NCBI RefSeq assembly: GCF_003932845.1
Contig: NZ_RQZH01000002.1
Span: forward strand, 166,986-230,985
From: Prevotella sp. OH937_COT-195
Lineage (GTDB): Bacteria; Bacteroidota; Bacteroidia; Bacteroidales; Bacteroidaceae
Length of the DNA: 64,000 nt
Reading direction: 5' to 3'
Positions 16,521 through 26,453 of this stretch are shown here, piece after piece; within the stretch, counting starts at the first letter, position 1; each line of letters begins with the position of its first letter. Below the pieces are notes generated by a model. It was not told the DNA's origin. It searched no databases and saw only the letters and a program-made list of their open reading frames with translations. The translations under genes and the position numbers were made by a program.

Positions 16521-17354
16521 ATGAATAAAGAAATAACAATAATTGTCCCGACATATAAACCGCAAGCGTATATTTACGAATGTCTGAACTCTATTCTCTC
16601 GCAGACTATCCACAAGGACAGGTTTGAGTTGATTATAGTGCTGAACGGGTGCGACGAACCATACAGAAATATGATAGAGCAGTATTTGTCGCAGAATGAC
16701 AGTTTGCAGGCAAGGCTCATACAGACCGATGTTCCCGGTGTGTCTAATGCCCGGAATATAGGTATTGAACATGCGCGGGGAGAGAACATCTGCTTTATTG
16801 ACGACGACGACTGGGTATCGCCGATGTATCTTGAGGCACTTTTGACCGCAAGGCATGGAAATGACAGCATTACGGTATCCACTGTAAAAGACTATGACGA
16901 AGAAAGGAACACGTTTCACGAAGATTACATCACCAGAACCTACAACCGATTTGTTGCATGTGGAAAGGCATCTCTGCTTGGCGGCAGGAGTTTTTTGTCA
17001 TCGTCATGTTGTAAGATGATACCGCGAGATATGATTGGCAGGCACAGGTTTTCGCCGGAGTTTAAAATAGGAGAGGATTCGCTTTTCATGGCTTCAATAA
17101 CCGACAGGATGAAGACGATAATACTGGCAGATGCCGGTGCCGTTTATTTCCGCCGTGAGCGAAATGTTTCTGCAAGTCGCTCACGACTGTCGAGGGCATT
17201 CTTGGTCAAGAATATGGTTAACACATGGATGGCGTATGTCAAGATATATCTTTCGAATATCTCCGGATACAACTTGCCTTTCTTCATGACAAGACTTGTT
17301 GCCGTTACCATATCACATGTCAATAATATATTTACAGCAAGCAAAAAACAGTAA
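16521..17354 (+). CDS. Glycosyltransferase family 2
   Basis: A 277-residue GT-A enzyme starting MNKEITIIVPTYKPQAYIYE, with the acidic motif CFIDDDDWVSP and a conserved later block GEDSLFMASI (catalytic-base region in the family). The start was chosen at 16521, 19 bp after the WbsX stop, where the conserved fold begins. It converges on the minus-strand GT2 gene with only 2 bp between their stops, without a visible terminator. Donor and acceptor are unknown. Confidence 0.87.
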   Translation: MNKEITIIVPTYKPQAYIYECLNSILSQTIHKDRFELIIVLNGCDEPYRNMIEQYLSQNDSLQARLIQTDVPGVSNARNIGIEHARGENICFIDDDDWVSPMYLEALLTARHGNDSITVSTVKDYDEERNTFHEDYITRTYNRFVACGKASLLGGRSFLSSSCCKMIPRDMIGRHRFSPEFKIGEDSLFMASITDRMKTIILADAGAVYFRRERNVSASRSRLSRAFLVKNMVNTWMAYVKIYLSNISGYNLPFFMTRLVAVTISHVNNIFTASKKQ

Positions 17355-17356
17355 AA

Positions 17357-18154
17357 TCAGACCTTTTTGTTTACTCGGACATTGTAACGTTTGACATAAA
17401 ACATTTTCTTGAAACTATTACCAAATACGTTTACCAAAGTCCAGAATGAAGAAAACAAAGGATTCATCCCCTCCGAAATGCGGAATAGCGGATAGTGTGA
17501 CCATATTCTTTTGATAATAGATGTGGGTGTTATGCTGGCTCTGCGCCGTCTATAGCAAGCCAAGTTTTCCCTTAACATATAACATGGCGACTTGCGAACA
17601 ACTTTAAGCCATATTGCCGTGTCGTTGTTTCTTGAAACATTCTTTATCTGTATTATCCCGATTTTTTCCATGTCATACATCACCGTAAGGCATCCCGGCC
17701 AACAGCATGCAAGCATTGCCATTCTGCCCACGCGGTCTATGCCGCTGACATATACACCCGTCTCTTCTCCTTCTTCGCTTATTTCGGTGTATTCGTGATA
17801 ACTGAAATCACGTTTTTGTTCAACCATAAACCGCAGTTGATGTTCGAGTTTCTCCGGTAGCCACAAGTCATCAGCATCCAAGAAAGCCACCCATTTTCCC
17901 CTCGCTCTGCACAATGCCTTGTTACGCGTTGCCGCTGCTCCGAGTTTCCTCTCATTGGTATCATATTTTATGCGTCCGTCTGCGTCTGCGTAACATTTTA
18001 CTATGTTTTTCGTGTCGTCTGTCGAGCAATCATCCTGTACAAGCAATTCCCAATTACCGTAAGTCTGTACAAGTACGCTCTTTATCATATCTTCTATGAA
18101 TTTGCCACACTCCCAAGTCGGAGTTATGATTGATACTAATCCATAGTCATTCAT
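17357..18154 (-). CDS. Glycosyltransferase family 2, inverted within the cluster
   Basis: A 265-residue GT-A enzyme starting MNDYGLVSIITPTWECGKFI, with DDCSTDDT and the metal-binding motif VAFLDADDLW. It is related in type to galactosyl/GlcNAc-transferase-like GT2 enzymes. The ATG at 18154 is the natural start, and a TATATTTG box lies at 18195-18202, so the gene has its own promoter. It is the only gene of the cluster on the minus strand, which suggests it was inserted or flipped after the cluster formed (inference). Confidence 0.87.
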   Translation of the reverse strand: MNDYGLVSIITPTWECGKFIEDMIKSVLVQTYGNWELLVQDDCSTDDTKNIVKCYADADGRIKYDTNERKLGAAATRNKALCRARGKWVAFLDADDLWLPEKLEHQLRFMVEQKRDFSYHEYTEISEEGEETGVYVSGIDRVGRMAMLACCWPGCLTVMYDMEKIGIIQIKNVSRNNDTAIWLKVVRKSPCYMLRENLACYRRRRASITPTSIIKRIWSHYPLFRISEGMNPLFSSFWTLVNVFGNSFKKMFYVKRYNVRVNKKV

Positions 18155-18194
18155 TTTTACTATTTTCTTTTTATATGTATTATTTTTTCGGATT

Positions 18195-18202
18195 GCAAAT
18201 AT
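18195..18202 (-). promoter_or_regulatory. -7 box of the inverted glycosyltransferase
   Basis: TATATTTG on the minus strand, 41 bp upstream of the ATG at 18154. Confidence 0.5.
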
Positions 18203-18306
18203 ACACAACATTTCGCAAAAAAACGATATGTTATAATAAAAAGTTTCTTATTCCGCCTTTCACTTTGCACATAGAATAAAAACAAGATAAACGAAGCAAT
18301 AAAAAA

Positions 18307-18314
18307 TACTTTTG
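18307..18314 (+). promoter_or_regulatory. -7 box of the aminotransferase-dehydratase operon
   Basis: TACTTTTG, 39 bp before the chosen start at 18353. It drives the last three genes of the cluster. Confidence 0.5.
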
Positions 18315-18352
18315 CATGTTATTACTAATAATAAGTAATGTGTTCAATAAAG

Positions 18353-19561
18353 ATGAAAAATACGATTAAAATACCATTCTCCCCACCGGATATTACAGAA
18401 AAGGAAGCCGATGAGGTGCGCGATGCGTTGCTCTCGGGATGGATAACCACAGGACCGCGCACAAAGCAACTCGAACAGGAGATTGCTGCCTATTGTGGTG
18501 TTGACAAGGCTGTTTGTCTAAACTCGGCAACGGCATGCCTTGAGTCGATACTGCGAGTACTGGGCGTCGGCGAGGGAGATGAAGTGATCACTTCTGCATA
18601 TACATATACCGCATCGGCAAGTGTGGTGTGTCATGTCGGTGCAAGACTCGTGCTTGTTGACACCATGCCCGGATCGTTTGAGATGGATTATGACAAAGTT
18701 GCCGATGCTATAAACGAGCGTACAAAGATCATAATACCGGTTGATCTCGGAGGCGTGCCGTGCGACTATGACAGACTTACGGCTATAGTCGAGAGTAAGA
18801 AACAATGTTTCTCGCCGCGCAACGGTATTCAGAAGGCATTCGGTCGTGTAGTGATAGTCGCCGATGCTGCACACGCATTCGGTGCTACATGGCACGGGAA
18901 GAAAGTTGGGGCGGTTGCAGATTTTACGTCATTCAGTTTTCATGCTGTAAAGAATTTTACCACGGCAGAAGGCGGGGCACTGACATGGAAAAACATGGAA
19001 TATATAGATAATGATGCGCTATACCATGAGTTTCAATTGCTTTCGTTGCACGGACAGAGCAAAGACGCGTTCGCAAAGACGCAACTTGGAGCATGGGAAT
19101 ACGACATTGTTTCACCGGCATATAAGTGTAATATGACCGATATAATGGCGGCAATAGGATTGGTGCAGATGAAAAGATATCAAACCCTTCTGGCACGCCG
19201 CCGACAACTAATAGAGATATATGACAATTCTCTGAAAGAATGCAAAGTTTCTGTCCTAAACCATTACAACGATTTGTATCAATCATCGGGACATCTTTAT
19301 CTTGTACGACTTTCAGGCAAAGATGATTGTTTCAGGAATGGACTGATAGCCGGTATGGCGGAGCGTGGTATAGCCTGCAATGTGCACTACAAGCCGCTGC
19401 CGATGATGACTGCATATAAGGCACTTGGATTCTGCATTGACGATTTCCCAAATTCTTATCGGCAGTTCGAGAATGAGGTTACTTTGCCTCTACACACACT
19501 TCTTACCGATGAGCAGGTTGATTTTATTTTGAGTAATTTCAAAGAAATATTGTGCCAATGA
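18353..19561 (+). CDS. DegT/DnrJ/EryC1/StrS-family sugar aminotransferase
   Basis: A 402-residue PLP enzyme of the nucleotide-sugar aminotransferase family. It opens with IPFSPPDITEKEADEV and contains GPRTKQLEQEIAAYCGV, LNSATACLESILRVLG, the phosphate-contact region VADAAHAFGA and the PLP-lysine segment SFHAVKNFTTAEGGAL. It transfers an amino group to a 4-keto (or 3-keto) deoxysugar nucleotide. Together with the PglF-like dehydratase two genes downstream it fits a 4-amino-4,6-dideoxy sugar pathway (inference). The start 15 bp upstream (18338) is equally possible. Its stop overlaps the next start (ATGA). Confidence 0.9.
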   Translation: MKNTIKIPFSPPDITEKEADEVRDALLSGWITTGPRTKQLEQEIAAYCGVDKAVCLNSATACLESILRVLGVGEGDEVITSAYTYTASASVVCHVGARLVLVDTMPGSFEMDYDKVADAINERTKIIIPVDLGGVPCDYDRLTAIVESKKQCFSPRNGIQKAFGRVVIVADAAHAFGATWHGKKVGAVADFTSFSFHAVKNFTTAEGGALTWKNMEYIDNDALYHEFQLLSLHGQSKDAFAKTQLGAWEYDIVSPAYKCNMTDIMAAIGLVQMKRYQTLLARRRQLIEIYDNSLKECKVSVLNHYNDLYQSSGHLYLVRLSGKDDCFRNGLIAGMAERGIACNVHYKPLPMMTAYKALGFCIDDFPNSYRQFENEVTLPLHTLLTDEQVDFILSNFKEILCQ

Positions 19562-20145
19562 TACGTTTCCTCGATATAGTATTTTCGGCATTAGGATTGT
19601 TGGCACTATCACCTCTGTTTCTTGTCGTATATGTAATAATAAGGATAGAAAGCAAGGGTGCTGGTTTCTACAGTCAGAAACGTGTAGGAAAAAATGGCGT
19701 ACTGTTCTCAATATATAAGTTCCGCTCTATGAGGATCGATGCAGACAAGCATGGACTCATTACCGTGGGGGGATGCGATCCGAGAATAACACGCACAGGT
19801 TACTACATACGCAAATATAAGATTGACGAACTGCCACAGTTGTGGAACGTATTAATAGGGGACATGAGTCTCGTAGGACCTCGTCCGGAAGTACAGAAAT
19901 ATGTTGACTTGTATTCTGATGAACAACGAAAGGTTCTGAGTGTGCGCCCCGGTATTACCGACTATGCATCTATCGAATATGCTGACGAGAATACCTTGCT
20001 TGGCAATTCTGACGACCCTGATCGCACATACGTCGAGATTGTGATGCCGGCAAAGATAGAACTTAACATGAGATATATAAATAATAAATCTCTGAAAGAA
20101 TACTTCAAGATTATATTTCTTACAATGGCTAAAATTGTAGGATAA
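19558..20145 (+). CDS. Second undecaprenyl-phosphate sugar phosphotransferase (PglC-like)
   Basis: A 195-residue short phosphoglycosyl transferase. It starts [17 protein letters not shown] (membrane re-entrant helix) and contains [43 protein letters not shown] and [12 protein letters not shown]. The true start is the ATG at 19558, overlapping the aminotransferase stop; a GTG at 19552 is in frame but less likely. Members of this size include PglC, which primes bacillosamine phosphate. It is distinct from the enzyme at 6052, so the region may start two different glycans or carry a replaced initiating step. Confidence 0.9.
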   Translation: MIRFLDIVFSALGLLALSPLFLVVYVIIRIESKGAGFYSQKRVGKNGVLFSIYKFRSMRIDADKHGLITVGGCDPRITRTGYYIRKYKIDELPQLWNVLIGDMSLVGPRPEVQKYVDLYSDEQRKVLSVRPGITDYASIEYADENTLLGNSDDPDRTYVEIVMPAKIELNMRYINNKSLKEYFKIIFLTMAKIVG

Positions 20146-20195
20146 ATATAATAAAACATAATAAAACATCAGTTCCTGCGTATATATATATCAGA

Positions 20196-22124
20196 ATGAA
20201 GAAGTTTTTGGAGAAAATCTCCCACTGGTATTTCACGAAAGATGCACTGCCATATTGGTGCGTTTTTGCTTTTGATTGTTTCGTGGTAGTGGCAAGTGGA
20301 CTGGTGTGTCATACGCTTATCTGGGGTGCGACTGTTACTGCTAATGAGTTTTTGCCGTTGTTAGGAACACTGCTGTTTTATCTCGTGTTTTACATAATAG
20401 GTTTCAGAATATTTCACACTTATTCGGGAGTGATGAGATATACATCGTTTACCGACATTCACCGCATTGCTCTCGCAAATCTTATTGGCGTTTTTGTCAT
20501 AGGTTTTATGAGACAAGTGTTCAAATATGACATCTATTTCGTGCAGATAAGAATGCGCGAATTGGCAATGACGTTTGTGCTTGCCACCACCGTGATGTGG
20601 ACTGCACGAATGATAGTGAAATACATGTACGAGTTCTATAAGCAGGATCAAGATGCCCGCGGCGTGTTTATTTATGGCGTGAAGACGGGAGGTGTCAGCA
20701 TTGCACGCTCACTTTTGACAGATACGGATATGTCATACAAGTTGAAGGGATTTGTCAGTGATGCCAATGACATTGCGGGAAAAATGCTCATGGGCGTGAG
20801 AGTTTACCGCAACAACAAAGATCTCTTGAAAATAATGGAGAAAGAAAAAGCAAATGCTTTCTTCGTATCGCCTTTGAAAAAGGACGATTTTATAAAGCAA
20901 ACGGCATTGGTAGATATGCTGATAGAGAAAGGTATATCTATTTTTATGATGCCTTCCGCACAAGAATGGGATGGCAACAGTGATATTTTTGCATCGCAAT
21001 TGCACGAGATAGAGATAGAGGATTTGCTGCCGCGCGATGAGATAAACATCGATCTCGATGCCGTGATGAACCTGCTGAAAGGAAAGCGGATAATGGTGAC
21101 CGGCTCCGCAGGAAGCATCGGAAGCGAGATAGTAAGGCAGATAGCAAAGTTCCACCCGTCGCAACTAATACTTATAGATCAGTCGGAAACACCACAGCAC
21201 GACATCAGACTGATGTTGAAGAATGATTTTCCGGAGGTAAAGGCGGAGACAATCGTAACAACGATATGCAACCGCGGGCGTATGGAAACGATTTTTAAGC
21301 AGTATCGACCAGACTATGTCTTCCACGCGGCGGCATACAAGCATGTTCCGATGATGGAAGACAACCCGTGCGAGAGTGTACAAAACAATATCGACGGAAC
21401 ATGTATCATTGCCGATCTCGCAGTGAAATACGGAGTGAGGAAATTCGTGATGATAAGCACAGACAAAGCCGTAAACCCCACAAATGTGATGGGATGCTCG
21501 AAACGAATATGCGAGATTTATGTGCAAAGTCTCGACAGAGCGATAAAAGAAGGATATATAAACGGAGTGACACGGTTTGTCACAACGCGTTTCGGAAACG
21601 TACTTGGCTCAAATGGTTCGGTTATCCCAATATTCCGCGAACAGATAAGGAACGGAGGTCCCGTAACCGTAACACACCCCGAGATACTGCGATACTTCAT
21701 GCTAATAACAGAGGCTTGCAAACTGGTTCTTGAGGCAGTGACTATTGGAAAAGGCGGAGAAGTATTCGTATTCGACATGGGAGCTCCCGTGAAAATTGTC
21801 GATTTGGCAAAGCGCATGATAAAACTGAGTGGCGCAAAAAACATAGAAATAGAGTTCACCGGACTGCGAGATGGAGAGAAACTCTACGAGGAAGTGCTGA
21901 ATGACAAAGAAATAACAATCCCAACTTCCAACGAAAAGATAAAGATTGCCAAAGTCAGGGAGTACGATTTCGATACCGTAAAGAAACAAATAGGACAACT
22001 CGTCAACGATAGTTACGAGTTCGACAACATGCTAACCGTTCGACAAATGAAGCAGATAGTACCCGAATACAAGAGCAACCACTCGGTATATGAGAGTCTG
22101 GACAAAATTTGTTTGGCAACATGA
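20196..22124 (+). CDS. CapD/PglF-type nucleotide-sugar 4,6-dehydratase (membrane bound)
   Basis: A 642-residue protein. Four predicted transmembrane helices occupy about residues 20-155. A first nucleotide-binding-like domain follows (about 155-290), and then a short-chain dehydrogenase domain from about residue 300 with VTGSAGSIGSEIVRQIA, HAAAYKHVPMMEDNP, STDKAVNPTNVMG and TRFGNVLGSNGSVIP. PglF/WbpM enzymes convert UDP-GlcNAc to the 4-keto-6-deoxy sugar, and the full length matches this class. It lies 50 bp after the PglC-like gene. The 4-keto product is the expected substrate of the aminotransferase at 18353. No acetyltransferase (PglD type) is seen nearby. Confidence 0.92.
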   Translation: MKKFLEKISHWYFTKDALPYWCVFAFDCFVVVASGLVCHTLIWGATVTANEFLPLLGTLLFYLVFYIIGFRIFHTYSGVMRYTSFTDIHRIALANLIGVFVIGFMRQVFKYDIYFVQIRMRELAMTFVLATTVMWTARMIVKYMYEFYKQDQDARGVFIYGVKTGGVSIARSLLTDTDMSYKLKGFVSDANDIAGKMLMGVRVYRNNKDLLKIMEKEKANAFFVSPLKKDDFIKQTALVDMLIEKGISIFMMPSAQEWDGNSDIFASQLHEIEIEDLLPRDEINIDLDAVMNLLKGKRIMVTGSAGSIGSEIVRQIAKFHPSQLILIDQSETPQHDIRLMLKNDFPEVKAETIVTTICNRGRMETIFKQYRPDYVFHAAAYKHVPMMEDNPCESVQNNIDGTCIIADLAVKYGVRKFVMISTDKAVNPTNVMGCSKRICEIYVQSLDRAIKEGYINGVTRFVTTRFGNVLGSNGSVIPIFREQIRNGGPVTVTHPEILRYFMLITEACKLVLEAVTIGKGGEVFVFDMGAPVKIVDLAKRMIKLSGAKNIEIEFTGLRDGEKLYEEVLNDKEITIPTSNEKIKIAKVREYDFDTVKKQIGQLVNDSYEFDNMLTVRQMKQIVPEYKSNHSVYESLDKICLAT

Positions 22125-22216
22125 GATATTCATGTGGATTACTTGGATACTCATAATTACATAAAACATTCAATGAAAAATATGGAAGTCCTTTAACCTT
22201 TGATATGTATATTACA

Positions 22217-22546
22217 ATGAAAAACTTTCTTTTTTGTTTCGTATTGATTTTTACTTTCATCCCAACTGAAGCAAAGACAACGTATATCCCGACATATATT
22301 AATCGTCTTATATTGTTGGAGGAGGGGGGGGGAGACTCGGTGGAGAACATAAGGTCTGCGTTGAATATGCTTTCTTCCGACGGTTCTGTCGGTTTTACCA
22401 TCGCCCAACAAATAGTTACTAAGGACTTGGTGCGATTGATAAAGCGTGCCAAGTCGGAGTCCGGCTGGGCACTCGTTGCATCTTTGCAGTCTTCGGCATA
22501 TAATATATTTCGGCAAAAGAACTCTCGGAATATAGAACGACCATAA
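22217..22546 (+). CDS. Small exported protein of unknown function with a G9 tract
   Basis: A 109-residue product. The N-terminus MKNFLFCFVLIFTFIPTEA is a clear signal peptide, followed by KTTYIPTYINRLILLE. The only other distinctive part is VTKDLVRLIKRAKSESGWAL. An uninterrupted run of nine G at 22324-22332 encodes EGGG and is a likely slippage site; one-base changes would truncate or alter the protein downstream. The frame after the tract still looks coding, so the present phase appears ON. The function is unknown, and I do not recognise a named domain. It stands alone between the dehydratase and the large fusion gene. Confidence 0.65.
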   Translation: MKNFLFCFVLIFTFIPTEAKTTYIPTYINRLILLEEGGGDSVENIRSALNMLSSDGSVGFTIAQQIVTKDLVRLIKRAKSESGWALVASLQSSAYNIFRQKNSRNIERP

Positions 22547-22645
22547 AGAATGATTAAACGTTTTATGCTGCTATATGGTCAGGTGGCAATAACAAATATT
22601 CCGATATTTTGACCGGATGGAATTTAATATTTCATTAAATAACAA

Positions 22646-25600
22646 ATGATACAAAAGATAGATTGTTTCTTGCCGTGCCGTGACATCGGGACGTTGTCTG
22701 GAACCATACGCGAACTGCGAGGCAGTAATATAGTGAACAAGATATTTCTCATTATTCCCCGGGGAAGTACCAACGAGATTGCGGTACCCGAAGACTGTGA
22801 GACAATAGAAGCAGACAGTATTCTCTCGTCTGCCGCAATACGCAGAATGGGAGAGAGTGCCGAGGCAGATTATTCGTTGCTGGTAACGAAGACCACACCG
22901 TTGAAATTCGGGTTGTATTCTCTGCAACGAATGGAAAATGTGGCTCGCGACACAGGTGCGGCGATGGTGTATGGCGACCGTTTTCAGATAGAAGACGGCA
23001 GGCAGACGATGCACCCCGTTATTGATTATCAGCAGGGCAGTCTGCGAGATGATTTCGACTTCGGGTCGGCAGTACTCGTGCGAACGGCTTTGTTGCGCTC
23101 TTTCGTTGACGAACATTCCGCTTCGGAGTACCTATATGCCGGCTTCTACGAGTTGAGGCTCTACCTGAGCCGCCACGGAGAATTGTTTCATATAGACGAA
23201 CCGCTATATACCGAGAATGAGGACGACCTGAGGGCGAGCGGCGTAAAGCAGTTCGACTATGTGAACCCTGCAAACAGAAAAGTGCAGATAGAGATGGAGC
23301 GTGTAGTTACGGAACATCTTGCTGCCATAGGAGCATTGGTGGATACGAGTGCGTACGGCGTGCCTGATTTCAACGAACAGCCATTCGAGGTGGAGGCTTC
23401 GGTAATAATACCGGTGCGAAATCGTGAGAAGACAATATGCGATGCGGTAGACAGTGCGCTCGCACAGAAGACGGATTTCAAGTTTAATGTCATCGTGGTG
23501 GATAACCATTCTACCGACCGCACCACCGAACTGCTTGCCGCATATACCGACAAAAGACTGGTACACATTGTTCCGGAACGCACCGACCTTGGCATCGGAG
23601 GGTGCTGGAACGTGGCTGTAAACGACTCTCGATGCGGACGTTTCGCCGTACAACTTGACAGCGACGACCTGTATTCGTCGCCCGAAACACTGCAACAGAT
23701 GGTGGTGGCATTCGCAGAACAGGGCGCGGCAATGGTTGTGGGAAGTTACCGCATGTGCGATTTCGACTTGAACACATTGCCTCCGGGACTTATAAACCAC
23801 GCGGAATGGACAGACGAGAACGGCCCAAACAATGCCCTGCGCATAAACGGTCTCGGTGCACCGCGCGCTTTCTTCACACCTTTCCTCAGACAAGTGAAAC
23901 TGCCCAACACCTCTTACGGGGAAGACTATGCAATGGGACTGGCGTTCGGCAGGGTGTATCGCATAGGCAGGATATTCAAAGAACTATACCTTTGCAGGCG
24001 ATGGGGCGGGAACAGCGACGCGGCATTGTCAACAGAGAAGATAAATTCGAACAACCTGTATAAAGATCGTTTGCGAACAATAGAACTGAAAGCACGGCAG
24101 AGACAGAACGAAATAGGAGCGAATAAGAAAAGAGACGGTTCGCTGAGTAGATTTTTCATAAGGCAACTTGACACTTGGGCAGATGCAAAAAAACGATACA
24201 AAGACCTGCAACAAGTAAAGACTCGCGAACTCGTAACGGAACGGCTCACCATGAGAGTGCAGTTCAATCCCGCGAGAATGGTTTCTACCGGAGCGAGTAT
24301 CGACAGTGGCGCGATAAAGGAACGGCCGTGTTTCCTATGCGAAAAGAACCGCCCGGAGGAGCAAATGTCGAAAGATTTCGATTCGCGTTTCGAACTGCTG
24401 TTGAATCCTTTCCCGATTCTTCCACACCACTTTACCATACCGTTGCGCTGCCATCAACCGCAGGCTGTAATGGGAAACTACGGTGATATGCACAGAATAT
24501 TGGAACGATACCCCGACCTTACCGTGTTCTACAACGGTCCGTGCTGTGGCGCATCGGCTCCCGATCACATGCATTTTCAGGCAGGAACGGGTATGGTACT
24601 GCCGTTGCAGGCAGAGTGGCAACGGCTGTCAAGGACACTCTCGCCGGTAATAACGATTAATGCGGAAGAGGGAATATGGGTAATCGACGAATATACCGTG
24701 CCTGCATTGCTTATCAAGAGCAGGTCTAAGGAAACCGATGATAGATTGTTCCGAAAACTGTATAAGGTAATGCCGATGACAGAGACGGATGTCGAACCGA
24801 TGATGAACATCGTAAGTTGGCGCATCGGAGACGACCATCTAACGGTGGTTCTGCCGCGAAAGAAACACCGTCCGGAATGCTACGGTGCAGCAGGCGGGTT
24901 GCAGATGATGGTAAGCCCGGGGGCACTCGACATGGCAGGGCTTATTATAACACCGCGCAAAGAGGACTTCGAGCGCATTACACCGGCAGTGGCAGAGAGT
25001 ATTCTGAAAGAGGTTGCCATGAGCGCAGACAATTTTGCTGTGATGGTAGATGCCCTGAAAAAGAGCCATGCGGCATCACGGCAGGACACGAAAATGAAAA
25101 AAGAACCAACGGTACAGGTGGGAATTGTGAGCGCGGCGAAAATAGTCTTCTCGCTCAACGGCAAATACACTGCCAAGGGCGAAACGCTCTCCGGAATGCA
25201 GGAAGTTGTGTTCTGCGAGGGAGGAATACTGTGGAACGGCGAGCAATACCGCGAACTGGTGTTCAAGCCACAGGAGCAAGATTCGTCGTTCTCGATAAGC
25301 AACGTGACAATCGGACTCAGTTTTCATTGGGAACGAAAACAAACACAGACATTCCTCGGCTCGTTGAGATTCGTGGTGGAGGCCGACAAGATATGTGCCA
25401 TAAACGAACTGCCAGTGGAGAACTACCTCGCAAGTGTAATATCGAGCGAGATGAGTGCGTCGGCATCAACCGAACTGCTCAAGGCACACGCCGTGATTTC
25501 GCGCTCGTGGCTGCTTGCACAGATGGAGAGACGTGCCGGAAATGGCGGCGAAAAGGAGGGCTTTTTCTCGTTTGTCAAATCTGACAACGAACTTATTAGA

Positions 25601-26338
25601 TGGTACGACCGCGAGGATCACACCATTTTCGATGTCTGTGCAGACGACCACTGTCAGCGTTATCAGGGCATAACGAATGCCTCACGACCAAATGTTGTGG
25701 AGGCGTTGCGTGCCACGAGAGGGCAAGTACTGGCTTACGACGACAAGATTTGCGATGCACGGTTCTCAAAATGCTGCGGTGGGGTGACCGAGGAGTTCCA
25801 GTATTGCTGGGAAGATGCTCCCAAACCTTACCTGAGGTCGGTGGCAGACGTGCCGAGGGAAGGTGGCGAAGCGTTCTGCAACACACGCGACAAGAGTATC
25901 CTTGCACAGGTACTAAACGACTACGATCGCGAGACAACCGACTTCTATGAGTGGACGGTGGAATACACCGAGGAGCAGTTGCGAGCCATTATCGAGAAGA
26001 AACTGAAAGTTAACCTCGGAACCATACACGACCTGCAGCCCCTTGCACGCGGAAAAAGCGGACGTATATGGAGACTTAAAATAGTAGGCGGCAAAGGCTC
26101 GTTCATCATAGGCAAGGAACTTGAGATACGACGCGCGTTGAGCGAGACACATCTTCTGAGTTCTAATTTCCACATTGAGAAACATGGCGAGACATTCATC
26201 TTGCACGGAAAAGGGTGGGGGCATGGCGTTGGTCTTTGTCAGATAGGTGCGGCAGTAATGGGCGAACGTGGTTGTAATTACGAGGAAATTCTGCTGCATT
26301 ACTATAAGGATGCCGAAATAAAGAGGCTTTACCGTTGA
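22646..26338 (+). CDS. Three-module fusion: glycosyltransferase family 2, DUF4922 (HIT/GalT-like) and SpoIID/LytB domain
   Basis: A 1230-residue protein. Residues 1-240 look like a degenerate GT-A domain. Residues about 250-470 are a GT2 domain ([20 protein letters not shown], then [13 protein letters not shown], and the metal motif LDSDDLYSS). Residues about 520-815 are DUF4922, with [15 protein letters not shown] and the HIT/GalT-type active-site motif [10 protein letters not shown] (H-x-H-x-Q). Residues about 820-1230 are a SpoIID/LytB domain ([55 protein letters not shown]). SpoIID domains act on peptidoglycan strands, usually outside the cytoplasm, yet no signal peptide or membrane helix is visible. 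A hairpin terminator follows, and then an AmpG-like permease gene. The joint function is unknown. The reading frame is intact and coding throughout, so the fusion is real in this sequence. Confidence 0.88.
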   Translation: MIQKIDCFLPCRDIGTLSGTIRELRGSNIVNKIFLIIPRGSTNEIAVPEDCETIEADSILSSAAIRRMGESAEADYSLLVTKTTPLKFGLYSLQRMENVARDTGAAMVYGDRFQIEDGRQTMHPVIDYQQGSLRDDFDFGSAVLVRTALLRSFVDEHSASEYLYAGFYELRLYLSRHGELFHIDEPLYTENEDDLRASGVKQFDYVNPANRKVQIEMERVVTEHLAAIGALVDTSAYGVPDFNEQPFEVEASVIIPVRNREKTICDAVDSALAQKTDFKFNVIVVDNHSTDRTTELLAAYTDKRLVHIVPERTDLGIGGCWNVAVNDSRCGRFAVQLDSDDLYSSPETLQQMVVAFAEQGAAMVVGSYRMCDFDLNTLPPGLINHAEWTDENGPNNALRINGLGAPRAFFTPFLRQVKLPNTSYGEDYAMGLAFGRVYRIGRIFKELYLCRRWGGNSDAALSTEKINSNNLYKDRLRTIELKARQRQNEIGANKKRDGSLSRFFIRQLDTWADAKKRYKDLQQVKTRELVTERLTMRVQFNPARMVSTGASIDSGAIKERPCFLCEKNRPEEQMSKDFDSRFELLLNPFPILPHHFTIPLRCHQPQAVMGNYGDMHRILERYPDLTVFYNGPCCGASAPDHMHFQAGTGMVLPLQAEWQRLSRTLSPVITINAEEGIWVIDEYTVPALLIKSRSKETDDRLFRKLYKVMPMTETDVEPMMNIVSWRIGDDHLTVVLPRKKHRPECYGAAGGLQMMVSPGALDMAGLIITPRKEDFERITPAVAESILKEVAMSADNFAVMVDALKKSHAASRQDTKMKKEPTVQVGIVSAAKIVFSLNGKYTAKGETLSGMQEVVFCEGGILWNGEQYRELVFKPQEQDSSFSISNVTIGLSFHWERKQTQTFLGSLRFVVEADKICAINELPVENYLASVISSEMSASASTELLKAHAVISRSWLLAQMERRAGNGGEKEGFFSFVKSDNELIRWYDREDHTIFDVCADDHCQRYQGITNASRPNVVEALRATRGQVLAYDDKICDARFSKCCGGVTEEFQYCWEDAPKPYLRSVADVPREGGEAFCNTRDKSILAQVLNDYDRETTDFYEWTVEYTEEQLRAIIEKKLKVNLGTIHDLQPLARGKSGRIWRLKIVGGKGSFIIGKELEIRRALSETHLLSSNFHIEKHGETFILHGKGWGHGVGLCQIGAAVMGERGCNYEEILLHYYKDAEIKRLYR

Positions 26339-26385
26339 AAGAATCTTCGGTTTACCGTCTCTCATGCTTAAATAACGATAAGAAA

Positions 26386-26412
26386 AAATACCTTTTTACG
26401 GTATTTATTTTG
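26386..26412 (+). terminator. Weak hairpin terminator after the fusion gene
   Basis: AAATACC and GGTATTT pair around a 7-nt loop, followed by ATTTT. The short stem may allow read-through into the permease gene. Confidence 0.4.
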
Positions 26413-26453
26413 GATGGTATATAGAAAGAATATTGGAAATAAAGAAGAATTAA

